NCBI GenBank assembly: GCA_026993285.1 | Contig: JALWTZ010000268.1 | Span: forward strand, 1 to 18,317 | Direction: 5' to 3' | Length of the DNA: 18,317 bases | Origin: Lysobacterales bacterium | GTDB lineage: Bacteria > Pseudomonadota > Gammaproteobacteria > Xanthomonadales > S139-57 | In this document: in pieces, positions 7,222-14,631 of the stretch | Layout: every line of letters begins with the position of its first letter | Position numbering within the stretch: position 1 is the stretch's first letter | Translations under genes and position numbers: made by a program | Notes under the pieces: model-generated | Seen by the model: the letters and a program-made list of their open reading frames with translations, nothing else | Databases searched by the model: none | Told to the model about the DNA's origin: nothing

Positions 7222-7773
7222 ATGTTCAGCCGAACCAGTGAGCCGGTACGCTTTGAACGGGAATGCGAGGTGGTGATGATTCCTTCCGGTGATCCGGTTA
7301 CCATGCCGGCCGGCACCGTGGGCTACATCACTCAGGCGCTGGGTGGCAGTTTCACCGTGTTTGTCGAAGGCAATCTCTTTCGTGTGGCGGGTACCGATGC
7401 CGATGCGCTGGGCAAGGAGCCGATCCTCCCGCCGGAGCTGCCGGAAAATGCATCGGATGAGGATGTGGAAAAGCTGATCTGGGATCAGATCAAGACCTGC
7501 TATGACCCGGAAATCCCGGTCAATATCGTGGACCTCGGATTGATCTATGAATGCCGGGTGGAGAAGCAGGATGACCAGCACCGCAAGGTGTTTATCAAGA
7601 TGACCCTGACCGCTCCCGGTTGCGGCATGGGCGATATCCTGGTGGACGATGTGCGTGCCAAGGTCAAGCTGGTCCCCACGGTGACCGATGTGCATGTGGA
7701 ACTGGTATTCGACCCGCCGTGGCACAAGGACATGATGTCCGATGTAGCCAAGCTGGAAACAGGCATGCTCTGA
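7222..7773 (+). CDS. sufT: Putative Fe-S cluster assembly factor SufT (MIP18/DUF59 family)
   Basis: This 183-aa protein is of the SufT kind. It has an N-terminal extension of about 80 residues, then a MIP18/DUF59 domain from about residue 84 with DPEIPVNIVDLGLIY (95-109) and the cysteine motif TAPGCGMGD (C134). SufT-type proteins help maturation of iron-sulfur proteins. This organism would need that for the SoeB clusters among others, although the genes are not adjacent. The start is supported by AGGTGA seven bases upstream. A weak sigma-70-like pair (TTGCGG near 7157 and TATTAG near 7181) lies inside the start of prmC and could drive the long downstream operon; I give it little weight. The stop overlaps the pssA start (ATGA-type overlap). 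Confidence 0.88.
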   Translation: MFSRTSEPVRFERECEVVMIPSGDPVTMPAGTVGYITQALGGSFTVFVEGNLFRVAGTDADALGKEPILPPELPENASDEDVEKLIWDQIKTCYDPEIPVNIVDLGLIYECRVEKQDDQHRKVFIKMTLTAPGCGMGDILVDDVRAKVKLVPTVTDVHVELVFDPPWHKDMMSDVAKLETGML

Positions 7774-8552
7774 TGAATGCCGGGCGTCGAGGCAAGGGCA
7801 TCTACCTGCTGCCCAACCTGTTTACTACCGGAGCGTTGTTTTCCGGCTATTATGCCATTGTCGCAGCCATCAACAGCCAGTTTGAAATTGCCGCCATGGC
7901 CGTGTTTATCGCCGGCTTGCTGGATGGGCTGGATGGCCGCATCGCCCGCATGACCAATACCCAGTCCGAATTTGGCGTGCAGTACGATTCGCTTTCGGAT
8001 CTGATCTCCTTTGGCCTGGCGCCCTCCCTGGTCATCTATCTCTGGTCGCTGTCGTCCATGAAGGAGATGGGCGAGATGGCCGGCAAGCTGGGCTGGCTGG
8101 CTGCCTTTCTTTATGCCACATGCGCTGCCTTGCGCCTGGCGCGCTTCAATGTGCAGGTGGCCTCGGTGGACAAGCGTTATTTCCAGGGGCTGGCCAGTCC
8201 GGCGGCGGCCGGTACGCTGATGTCCTGGGTATGGTTTGGCGAAAGCATGGGGCTGCAAGGGCGGGATTACTGGTGGTTCAGTGCGCCCTTGACCGTGGTG
8301 GTGGCCTTGATGATGGTCAGCAATTTCCGCTATTTCAGCTTCAAGAGCTGGCCCATCAGCGAAAAAATCCCCTTCTGGTGGTTGTTGCCCGTGGTGCTGA
8401 TTTTCGTTCTGCTGGCTTCCAACCCGCCACTGGTGTTGTTGCTGGTCACACTGGTTTATCTGTTGTCCGGGCCGATCACAACACTGCTGGGGCGGCAGCG
8501 CAAGCGACGCAAGGCTACCGTTTCTTCCAATTCCTCGGACGAGGCACACTGA
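7773..8552 (+). CDS. pssA: CDP-diacylglycerol-serine O-phosphatidyltransferase PssA
   Basis: This is a membrane enzyme that makes phosphatidylserine from CDP-diacylglycerol and L-serine, the committed step to phosphatidylethanolamine. The 259-aa chain carries the complete CDP-alcohol phosphotransferase signature D51-x2-D54-G55-x2-A58-R59-x8-G68-x3-D72-x3-D76. Several hydrophobic helices follow, and a basic, serine-rich C-terminal tail ends the chain. The start is the ATG that overlaps the sufT stop. A reading frame extending 50 codons further upstream is inside sufT and has no support. The stop overlaps the next ATG by one base, which couples this lipid synthase to the phosphatase/kinase gene behind it. 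It is the Bacillus-type multi-pass PssA, not the peripheral E. coli type. Confidence 0.92.
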   Translation: MNAGRRGKGIYLLPNLFTTGALFSGYYAIVAAINSQFEIAAMAVFIAGLLDGLDGRIARMTNTQSEFGVQYDSLSDLISFGLAPSLVIYLWSLSSMKEMGEMAGKLGWLAAFLYATCAALRLARFNVQVASVDKRYFQGLASPAAAGTLMSWVWFGESMGLQGRDYWWFSAPLTVVVALMMVSNFRYFSFKSWPISEKIPFWWLLPVVLIFVLLASNPPLVLLLVTLVYLLSGPITTLLGRQRKRRKATVSSNSSDEAH

Positions 8553-10240
8553 TGCCTGCCCTGTCCGGGTTGCAGGGAAGCGACCAGGCACAGGCATTGC
8601 TGGAGCGGGTGGCCGCACTCTCTCTTTCCTTCTCCAAGAGTCTGAACATCCAGGAAACACTGGACCATGCCGTGGTGCAGATCGTGGACTTGATGCAGGC
8701 GGAGGCGGCGTCCATCTTTCTCATTGATCAGCACCATGAGATGCTGGTCTGCCGGGCCAGCCATGGCCCGGTGGATGTGCGTGGGCTGAAGATCCCCATG
8801 GATCAGGGCGTGATTGGCCGAGCGCTGCAATCCCAGCAACCGCAAGTGGTGGCGGATGTGGCCAGCGATCCGGATTTTACCGGCCATGTGGACAAGAAAA
8901 CCGGTTTCACTTCCCGCACCATGGTTTGCAGCCCGCTGCTGGTGGCACACGGAGCCATCGGTGTCATCCAGGTATTGAACAAGCGGGATGGCGGCCTGTT
9001 CGATCCAACCGATGCCCTGACTTTGAAAATGCTCTCCGTTCCCGTTGCCATGGCCATTCACAATGCCCAGCTGGCCATGGAGCTGGTGGAACAGAAGCGC
9101 ATCCAGCGCGAGCTGAAAATTGCCCGTGAAATGCAGAAAGACCTGCTGCCACGGCGTGTACGCCCGCCTTTCCCCATTCAGGCCGTGACCATGCCCGCGC
9201 GGGAGGTTTCCGGGGATTTCTACGACTATTTCACGCTGGACAATGGCCATATCCGCTTCACCATCGGCGATGTTTCCGGCAAGGGGCTGGATGCTTCCCT
9301 GCTGATGATGCGTACCAGCACACTGCTGCGATGGGTGGGCAAGCAGGGCCTGCCACCGGATGCCTGGCTGGCCGCAGTCAACGATGAACTGGCCGGCAGC
9401 GTCGGTGGCGGCATGTTCATCTGTGCCGTGGTGGGCGAGTATGACCCGGCCACCGGCATGCTGTGCTGGGCCAATGCCGGTTTTTTGCCCCTGCTGAAAT
9501 ACAACCCCGTGGAAGGGTTTCACAGCTATCCGGCTTCCGGCCCGCCATTGGCGGTCTTGCCCGGCAGTCATTATGAAAATGAACAGGTTCACCTGGACAA
9601 CCAGCTGATGTTGCTCTTTTCCGACGGGGTGACGGAATCCCGTGAGCGAAAAACCGGGCAGATGCTGGAACTGGAAGGCCTGCAGGCACTGATTGCGGCA
9701 CAGGATGAGCACGACTCTCCGGAACGCCGCATGCGCAAGCTGCTGATTGCCCTGCGTCGCCGGCGAATGACCGACGACACCACCCTGATGCTGATTGCCG
9801 ACCGCTGCCGGCAGACCGAGCCACTGGTGGAATTTGGCTATACCGCCGATGCCGCCAACCTGAAAGTCTTGCGCAATGTGTTGCGCGATGCGCTGGAATC
9901 CATCGGAGCCGATGAGCAACTGATCGGCCAGATGCAGCTGGTAGTGAACGAGGCCAGCGCGAACATCCTGCGCCATGCCTATCAGGGGGATCCAGGTGGC
10001 CGGATTGTCTTTTCCCTGCTGAAAAAGGCCAATCAGCTGGAGTTTGTCTTTCAGGATTTTGCACCCTGCGTGGATTGCGAGCGGATTCGCCCGCGCGACC
10101 TGTCCGAATGCCGTCCCGGGGGCTTGGGCATCAATCTCATCGACAGTTTGATGGATGAATGGTACTTTCAGCCGCTGGAAGGCGGCCAGGGCAACCTGTT
10201 GATCATGAGGAAGCACTATGACACAAGAAAACCGCTGTGA
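8552..10240 (+). CDS. GAF-PP2C phosphatase (RsbU/SpoIIE type)-HATPase kinase (RsbW type) fusion
   Basis: This is a 562-aa cytoplasmic switch protein with three domains. A GAF sensor domain (about 30-172) is linked by a helix to an RsbU/SpoIIE-type PP2C serine phosphatase (about 190-416). The phosphatase has metal-binding segments VSGDFYD (219-225), GDVSGKGLDA (239-248), SDGVTES (357-363) and TDDTT (407-411). A GHKL/RsbW-type anti-sigma kinase domain (about 425-555) follows, with N-box VNEASANILRHAY (465-477) and G-box GGLGINLIDSL (523-533). Both opposing activities of a partner switch are thus in one chain. The likely substrate is the STAS protein whose gene overlaps this one by 23 nt. The GAF domain probably binds the input signal. 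The start is the ATG overlapping pssA. A longer frame upstream lies within pssA and is rejected. No sigma factor gene is nearby. Confidence 0.9.
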   Translation: MPALSGLQGSDQAQALLERVAALSLSFSKSLNIQETLDHAVVQIVDLMQAEAASIFLIDQHHEMLVCRASHGPVDVRGLKIPMDQGVIGRALQSQQPQVVADVASDPDFTGHVDKKTGFTSRTMVCSPLLVAHGAIGVIQVLNKRDGGLFDPTDALTLKMLSVPVAMAIHNAQLAMELVEQKRIQRELKIAREMQKDLLPRRVRPPFPIQAVTMPAREVSGDFYDYFTLDNGHIRFTIGDVSGKGLDASLLMMRTSTLLRWVGKQGLPPDAWLAAVNDELAGSVGGGMFICAVVGEYDPATGMLCWANAGFLPLLKYNPVEGFHSYPASGPPLAVLPGSHYENEQVHLDNQLMLLFSDGVTESRERKTGQMLELEGLQALIAAQDEHDSPERRMRKLLIALRRRRMTDDTTLMLIADRCRQTEPLVEFGYTADAANLKVLRNVLRDALESIGADEQLIGQMQLVVNEASANILRHAYQGDPGGRIVFSLLKKANQLEFVFQDFAPCVDCERIRPRDLSECRPGGLGINLIDSLMDEWYFQPLEGGQGNLLIMRKHYDTRKPL

Positions 10241-10535
10241 CATTGCGCTGGAACCGGGGCAGGTTCGGGTGGTGGTGGCCGGTGAAGTGGATTTGTCCTG
10301 GTCCAGTGAAATCCGCGACCAGATTCTTCGCGCCCTGAAAGAACAGATGCCCGTCAAGGTGGATCTTTCCGGCGTCAGTTATATTGACAGTTCCGGCATC
10401 GCCGCGCTGGTGGAAGGTTTGCAGCAGGCGAAGCAATCCGGCATCCCCTTTGTTCTGCAGCGTCCCAGCCCGGCGGTCTTGTCTGTGCTGAACCTGGCGC
10501 GGCTGGATCAGGTCTTCGAGGTGGAAACACAGTGA
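10218..10535 (+). CDS. STAS-domain protein (anti-anti-sigma/MlaB-like)
   Basis: This single STAS domain of 105 aa resembles SpoIIAA/RsbV. The phosphorylation loop VSYIDSSGIAAL places S58 exactly where SpoIIAA S58 is phosphorylated, so it is a credible substrate of the RsbW-type kinase and the PP2C phosphatase encoded just upstream (23-nt overlap). The next gene, three bases downstream, is an MlaE-type permease. In the E. coli Mla system a STAS subunit, MlaB, binds the ATPase MlaF and controls the transporter. This protein may therefore serve as a phospho-regulated MlaB, as a conventional anti-sigma antagonist, or as both. The position supports the first; the serine and the partner gene support a classical switch. 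Confidence 0.9.
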   Translation: MTQENRCDIALEPGQVRVVVAGEVDLSWSSEIRDQILRALKEQMPVKVDLSGVSYIDSSGIAALVEGLQQAKQSGIPFVLQRPSPAVLSVLNLARLDQVFEVETQ

Positions 10536-10538
10536 CGG

Positions 10539-11354
10539 ATGCCCGGCATGGCTGAACGCTATTCCACCCCTGGCCGTTTCTGGCAATTGGGTGAAAAGGT
10601 CCATCAGGCCATCGAGGCGGTGGGCTATGCCGGCCTGCTGCTGCTGGAAAGTTTTTACTGGCTGTTCTGGGGCTGGCGGCAGGAGCAACGCGTGCGGTTG
10701 TCTGCCGTGGTGGAGCAAATGGTGCAGACCGGCGTGCAAGCCATACCCATCGTTTCCATGCTGTCGTTCACCGTGGGCATCATGTTGGCCATTCAGCTGA
10801 TCGTTACCCTGGGAGAATTTGGCGCCCAGTCCCAGGCCGTGCTGGCCATTGCCGTATCCGTCACCCGTGAGTTCGGCCCGCTGATCACCGGTATCGTGGT
10901 GGCCGGGCGTACCGCCAGTTCGCTGGCCGCCCGTATCGGCTCCATGATGGTTTCGCAGGAGGTGGATGCCCTGCAAGTCATCGGCATCGCACCGGTACGC
11001 TATCTGTCCACGCCGCCCTTGCTGGCGCTGTTGATCATGATGCCGGTATTGACCATCATCGCCGATGTGGTGGCCATTATCGGTGGCGGGCTGTACAGCG
11101 CCCCCTATCTGAATGTGGAGTTGTCGGCCTATCTCTGGCAGAGCCTGTCTGTGCTGGGCGTGGAGGACATCAGCCAGGGCCTGATCAAGAGCGTGGTCTT
11201 CGGCCTGCTGATCGCCCTGGTCGGCGTGGCCAGCGGCTTTACCGTGCGCGGTGGTGCCGAGGGCGTGGGCCGGGCCACTACCCGGGCGGTGGTGCTGGCC
11301 ATCAGCACGCTGGTGGTGGCCGATATGGTCTTTACCTGGTACCTGAACCGGTGA
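10539..11354 (+). CDS. mlaE: MlaE-family ABC transporter permease
   Basis: This is the inner-membrane permease of an MCE-type phospholipid transporter (271 aa). After a hydrophilic and amphipathic N-terminus it has five or so hydrophobic helices. It carries the family-typical segment TREFGPLITGIVVAGRTASSLAARIGSM, followed by QEVDALQVIGIAPVRYL, which contacts the ATPase, and then MPVLTIIADVVAIIGG. Two starts are possible, the ATG used here and another three codons on; neither has a strong ribosome site, consistent with coupled translation from the STAS gene three bases upstream. The stop overlaps the mlaF-like gene. It would form a complex with MlaF-like, MlaD-like and possibly the STAS protein. 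Confidence 0.9.
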   Translation: MPGMAERYSTPGRFWQLGEKVHQAIEAVGYAGLLLLESFYWLFWGWRQEQRVRLSAVVEQMVQTGVQAIPIVSMLSFTVGIMLAIQLIVTLGEFGAQSQAVLAIAVSVTREFGPLITGIVVAGRTASSLAARIGSMMVSQEVDALQVIGIAPVRYLSTPPLLALLIMMPVLTIIADVVAIIGGGLYSAPYLNVELSAYLWQSLSVLGVEDISQGLIKSVVFGLLIALVGVASGFTVRGGAEGVGRATTRAVVLAISTLVVADMVFTWYLNR

Positions 11355-11359
11355 GCGCC

Positions 11360-12175
11360 ATGGCCGAACCGGTGATTGAAGTGGAACAGCTGGTCACCCA
11401 CTACGGCAGCCGCAAGATACTTGATGGCGTGGATTTTGCGGTCGAGCCGGGAGAAATCCGCGTGGTCATGGGGGGCAGCGGCTCGGGCAAGAGTACCCTG
11501 CTGCGCCACCTGCTGGGGCTGCACCGGGCCACATCCGGCCATATCCGCCTGCTGGGGCATGACATCACCCGCATTTCCGCCCGCGAGTTGCGTCGCCTGC
11601 GCCAGCGCATGGGGGTCAGTTTTCAGGGTGGCGCACTGTTCACCTCCATGACCGTGGGGGAGAACGTGGCCCTGCCGCTCAGGGAACATACCCGCCATGA
11701 CGAGCAGACCATCCGCATCATTTCCCGCATGAAGCTGGAAGTGGTGAACCTGGGTGGCTTCCATGACCTGATGCCTTCGGAGCTTTCCGGTGGCATGATC
11801 AAGCGGGCGGCACTGGCGCGGGCCATCGTCATGGACCCGCAACTGCTGTTTTTCGACGAGCCTTCCGCCGGCCTGGACCCGGTGGCGGCGGTGGAGCTGG
11901 ATGAACTGATACTCAAGCTGCGTGATGCCATGGGCATGAGCATGGTGGTGGTCACCCACGAGCTGGACAGCGCCTTCAAGATCGCCGATCGCATCACGGT
12001 GCTGGATCACGGCAGGGTGCTGGTCACCGGCACGGTGGAGGAAGTGAAAAACTGTGACTCCAGCCGGGTACAATCCCTGCTCAACCGCACACCGCGAAAT
12101 GAAACGGTGGATGCAGAAGAATACCTGCGACGACTGACCGAAGAGCATTATCAGATGAAGGGAAACTGGGGTTGA
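11360..12175 (+). CDS. mlaF: MlaF-family ABC transporter ATP-binding protein
   Basis: This is the ATPase that powers the MCE-type lipid transporter (about 271 aa). Walker A (GGSGSGKST), ABC signature (LSGGMIKRAALARA), Walker B (LLFFDEPSAGLDP) and the H-loop (VVVTHE) are all intact. The chain ends in a charged tail (DAEEYLRRLTEEHYQMKG), which in MlaF proteins reaches over the partner subunit. The ATG gives the family-typical start MAEPVIEVEQLV and has GGTGAG just upstream. A GTG nine bases earlier, overlapping the mlaE stop, is the alternative. It lies between the permease and the MlaD-like gene. In E. coli the MlaF tail region and surface interact with MlaB, so the STAS protein encoded upstream is a natural partner. 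Confidence 0.92.
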   Translation: MAEPVIEVEQLVTHYGSRKILDGVDFAVEPGEIRVVMGGSGSGKSTLLRHLLGLHRATSGHIRLLGHDITRISARELRRLRQRMGVSFQGGALFTSMTVGENVALPLREHTRHDEQTIRIISRMKLEVVNLGGFHDLMPSELSGGMIKRAALARAIVMDPQLLFFDEPSAGLDPVAAVELDELILKLRDAMGMSMVVVTHELDSAFKIADRITVLDHGRVLVTGTVEEVKNCDSSRVQSLLNRTPRNETVDAEEYLRRLTEEHYQMKGNWG

Positions 12176-12206
12176 GGGACTACACGAACATGAAGGGCGA
12201 AGCGTG

Positions 12207-13151
12207 ATGAAACGGGATACCGTGAATTATTTCCTGGCGGGTACGGTGGTACTGGGCAGCCTGCTGTTTGCCGGTTGGGTGCTGGTACAACTGACCGGCC
12301 GGGGTACGGATCTGGTGGAATACCAGACCCGCTACGACAATGTCTACGGGCTGAATTTCGGCACGCCGGTATTCTTCCAGGGCTTTCGCGTGGGGCAGGT
12401 TGAGCGTATCGAGCCGGAACAGGCCGGTCATGAAATGTTCTTTCGCGTCTGGATGAGTGTGGACGAACACTGGCACATTCCCAGAGACAGCCGGGCCGTA
12501 CTGACTTCAGCCGGCTTGCTGGCGGATGTCTATATCGAGATTGAACGCGGCCAGTCGGAAGAGATGCTGCAACCGGAAGAAGCCATCACCGGCAGCCAGG
12601 TGGTGGATGTGTTCGCTGCCTTTACCGAACTGGCGGATGAAGCGGTGAAACTGACCCGTGAAGGCCTGCGGCCCCTGATGACGCTGCTCAACGAGCGATT
12701 GGATGGCATTACCGCCAGCCTTGCCGAGCAGACGCCAAAGATCATGGCCGATACCCGCGCGGCGGCGGCCAGCCTCAAGACCGCCGGCACGCAACTGGAA
12801 ACCCTGCTGGGCGAGCCCAACCAGCAACAGATCCAGCGCCTGCTGAATCATGCCACCGCCACGGCCGACAACCTGCGCCAGCTGAGTGCGCATCTGAACG
12901 AGAGCCAGCAAAAGCTGGATCAGCTGCTGGAGACCTTGCAAGGCAGTGCGGCGGAAAACCGGCCGGAAGTACAGCAGGCCATTCTGCACCTGCGGGCCAC
13001 GCTGGAGAAACTGGACTACCAGGCCGATGACATCCTGCGCAATCTCGACAGTGCCAGTGGCAATCTGGATGCCTTCAGCCGGGCCATCTACAAGGACCCC
13101 AGTCGCCTGATCAAGAGCGCACCGGAAGACAAGGAGACGAAGGATGAATAA
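12207..13151 (+). CDS. mlaD: MlaD-like MCE-domain protein with long helical tail
   Basis: This is a membrane-anchored MCE protein (314 aa) with one transmembrane helix at about 7-29 and one MCE domain at about 38-115. The MCE domain starts YQTRYDNVYGLNFGTPVFFQGFRVG and ends TSAGLLADVYIEI. An alpha-helical region of about 160 residues follows, rich in Leu, Gln and Ala with coiled-coil character, and the C-terminus is short and charged. E. coli MlaD is much shorter and lacks this tail. The layout is nearer to PqiB or mycobacterial Mce proteins, in which helices build a periplasm-spanning tube. It probably forms a hexamer on the MlaE permease. The ATG is preferred over the GTG one codon before it, with AAGGGCGA as a ribosome site. 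The end overlaps the lipoprotein gene by 8 nt. Confidence 0.88.
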   Translation: MKRDTVNYFLAGTVVLGSLLFAGWVLVQLTGRGTDLVEYQTRYDNVYGLNFGTPVFFQGFRVGQVERIEPEQAGHEMFFRVWMSVDEHWHIPRDSRAVLTSAGLLADVYIEIERGQSEEMLQPEEAITGSQVVDVFAAFTELADEAVKLTREGLRPLMTLLNERLDGITASLAEQTPKIMADTRAAAASLKTAGTQLETLLGEPNQQQIQRLLNHATATADNLRQLSAHLNESQQKLDQLLETLQGSAAENRPEVQQAILHLRATLEKLDYQADDILRNLDSASGNLDAFSRAIYKDPSRLIKSAPEDKETKDE

Positions 13152-13740
13152 ATACCGCTGGCTGTTGCCGATACTGATGCTGTTTTGGCTGCAGGCCTGC
13201 AGTTCACCGGCGCCATTACCGGAGGATCGCTACTACGACCTGCGGCCCAAGGGGCTGAAACCCATGTCGGCGGCTGTCAGAAAGCCGATCCATCTGGTGA
13301 TCCGCCGACCACGGGCCGATGCCCTGCGCGCTGCCCGCAATCTGGTGTATTCCAGGGACGGAGTGGAAATGCGTCAGTACCATCATCATTTCTGGGCCGA
13401 CCGGCCGGATCGCATGCTGGAACGGGCCTTGCTGGATGGCCTGCAGCAAAGCGGGCTGTTTGCCAGCGTGGGCAGCCTGCCGCTGCAAACGGGCACCAAT
13501 GCCGAGCTGCGGGGCGAGATCCTGCGTCTGGATCGGGTACGCTCCGGTGCGGGCTGGAAAGTGGATGTGGCCCTGCGTTTTACCTATTTCCCCGACCGCA
13601 ACGGTCCACCCGCCTTTACCCGGCTGTACCACAAAAAACTGAAAACCCGGGATGAACGCATGCAAACCACCATCGAAACCTTCAACACGGTGACTGGCGA
13701 GTTACTGCATGCCCTGCTGCTGGATCTTTCCCGCCTATGA
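13144..13740 (+). CDS. PqiC-like outer-membrane lipoprotein (ABC-type transport auxiliary lipoprotein)
   Basis: This is a 198-aa lipoprotein with a lipobox LQAC ending at C19, followed by SSPAP, so it is likely lipidated and sent to the outer membrane (no Asp at +2). The mature part has the YYDLRP opening and the alpha/beta pattern of the auxiliary lipoproteins that accompany MCE transporters (PqiC/DUF330 family). The phrase ADRPDRMLERALLDGLQQSGLFASV matches the core of that family. It would be the outer-membrane end of the transport path started by the MlaE/F/D-like proteins. No MlaA or MlaC gene is present. The gene starts inside the mlaD end and its stop overlaps the holD start. Confidence 0.82.
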   Translation: MNKYRWLLPILMLFWLQACSSPAPLPEDRYYDLRPKGLKPMSAAVRKPIHLVIRRPRADALRAARNLVYSRDGVEMRQYHHHFWADRPDRMLERALLDGLQQSGLFASVGSLPLQTGTNAELRGEILRLDRVRSGAGWKVDVALRFTYFPDRNGPPAFTRLYHKKLKTRDERMQTTIETFNTVTGELLHALLLDLSRL

Positions 13741-14126
13741 ACACCCACCGTTATCTGCGTCAAATGGGTGTGCCCGTATGGCGGCTGCGGCCACAGCATG
13801 CGGACCGGTCGGAAAAACCCGATTCTACGGTGCCCGTCCCAGCCACCGAGGTCCGGCCCGAATCCCTCTGCCTGCGGGTGGGGCTGGCCCCTGGCGCGCC
13901 GGGGCAGACGCTGGTGGATGAACTGCTGCAGGCCCTGCGCATGCTTGGGTTGACGGTGGAAGTGCGTCATGAACCGGAAACCGGGGATGGCATGTGGCTG
14001 GGTGAACTGCCCCTGCCTGGTGTGGGACAATTGCTGGCGCAACCGGCGGAAAAAGCCGCCCTTTGGCAAACCTTGATGCAGTGGCTGGAAACCCATGGCA
14101 CAGGCGGAGCGCACACACCATCCTGA
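13737..14126 (+). CDS. holD: DNA polymerase III psi subunit HolD-like protein
   Basis: This 129-aa protein is probably the psi subunit of the DNA polymerase III holoenzyme. Psi joins the chi subunit to the clamp loader and helps contact SSB. The N-terminal LRQMGVPVWRLRP corresponds to E. coli LQQLGITQWSLRRP. The C-terminal PAEKAALWQTLMQW corresponds to PTARAALWQQICTY, with a poorly conserved middle, as is normal for this family. Position is a strong support: rimI directly follows and overlaps by 32 nt, the same order as holD-rimI in E. coli. The start is an ATG overlapping the lipoprotein stop. The sequence match is short, so this call rests on motif plus synteny. Confidence 0.75.
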   Translation: MNTHRYLRQMGVPVWRLRPQHADRSEKPDSTVPVPATEVRPESLCLRVGLAPGAPGQTLVDELLQALRMLGLTVEVRHEPETGDGMWLGELPLPGVGQLLAQPAEKAALWQTLMQWLETHGTGGAHTPS

Positions 14127-14574
14127 TTTTCGCCCCATGGGGTTGGCGGATCTGGACGCTGTCATGGCGCTGGAACGCGCCGCCTATCCCTATCCGTGGA
14201 CGGAAGGCATCTTCAAGGACTGCCTGCGTACCGGCTATGACTGCTGGGTAATGGAACAGGATGGACAGATTCTCGGTTACGCCATTCTCTCGGCGGCTGC
14301 CGGTGAAGCCCATCTGCTCAATCTGTGCGTGGCACCGGCCTGCCAGGGGCAGGGGCTGGGCCGCTGGCTGCTGGAAAAAACCCTGCAACTGGCCCGCTGG
14401 CACCAGGTGGATACCGTCTTCCTGGAAGTGCGCGTCAGCAACGAGGCGGCCCGCGCCCTGTACGAGCAGGCCGGGTTCAATGAAATCGGCCTGCGCCCCG
14501 GCTACTACCCGGCCGGAGAAGGGCGGGAAGATGCCATCGTCATGGCCCGGCCCATGCGTTTTCCCGCCGCCTGA
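14095..14574 (+). CDS. rimI: Ribosomal protein S18 alanine N-acetyltransferase RimI
   Basis: This GNAT-family acetyltransferase (159 aa) acetylates the N-terminal alanine of ribosomal protein S18. The acetyl-CoA pyrophosphate loop is QGQGLGRWLLEK (84-95), preceded by the RimI strand HLLNLCVAP. The typical FLEVRVSNEAARALYEQAGF (109-128) and GYYPAGEGREDAIVM follow. It begins within the 3' end of holD in another frame, which implies translational coupling. An internal in-frame start would cut into the first GNAT strand, so this start is preferred. The sequence ends in a short basic/hydrophobic tail. Confidence 0.92.
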   Translation: MAQAERTHHPDFRPMGLADLDAVMALERAAYPYPWTEGIFKDCLRTGYDCWVMEQDGQILGYAILSAAAGEAHLLNLCVAPACQGQGLGRWLLEKTLQLARWHQVDTVFLEVRVSNEAARALYEQAGFNEIGLRPGYYPAGEGREDAIVMARPMRFPAA

Positions 14575-14631
14575 CTTGCCACCAGCCCCCGGCTTGTGCA
14601 GAATGCGCGGCCCGAAAAAAGAGCAGCAGCC

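Noticed and set aside
8120..8551. Upstream extension of the GAF-PP2C-HATPase gene inside pssA
   Set aside because: The extension is out of frame with and inside pssA, has no domain content, and the ATG at 8552 overlaps the pssA stop as its neighbours' starts do.
8456..10357. Very long minus-strand open frame (633 codons) opposite the switch gene
   Set aside because: It is antisense to a gene with clear GAF, PP2C and HATPase motifs. Its translation has no recognisable domain and is rich in His, Gln and Gly, as expected for the complement of GC-biased codons.
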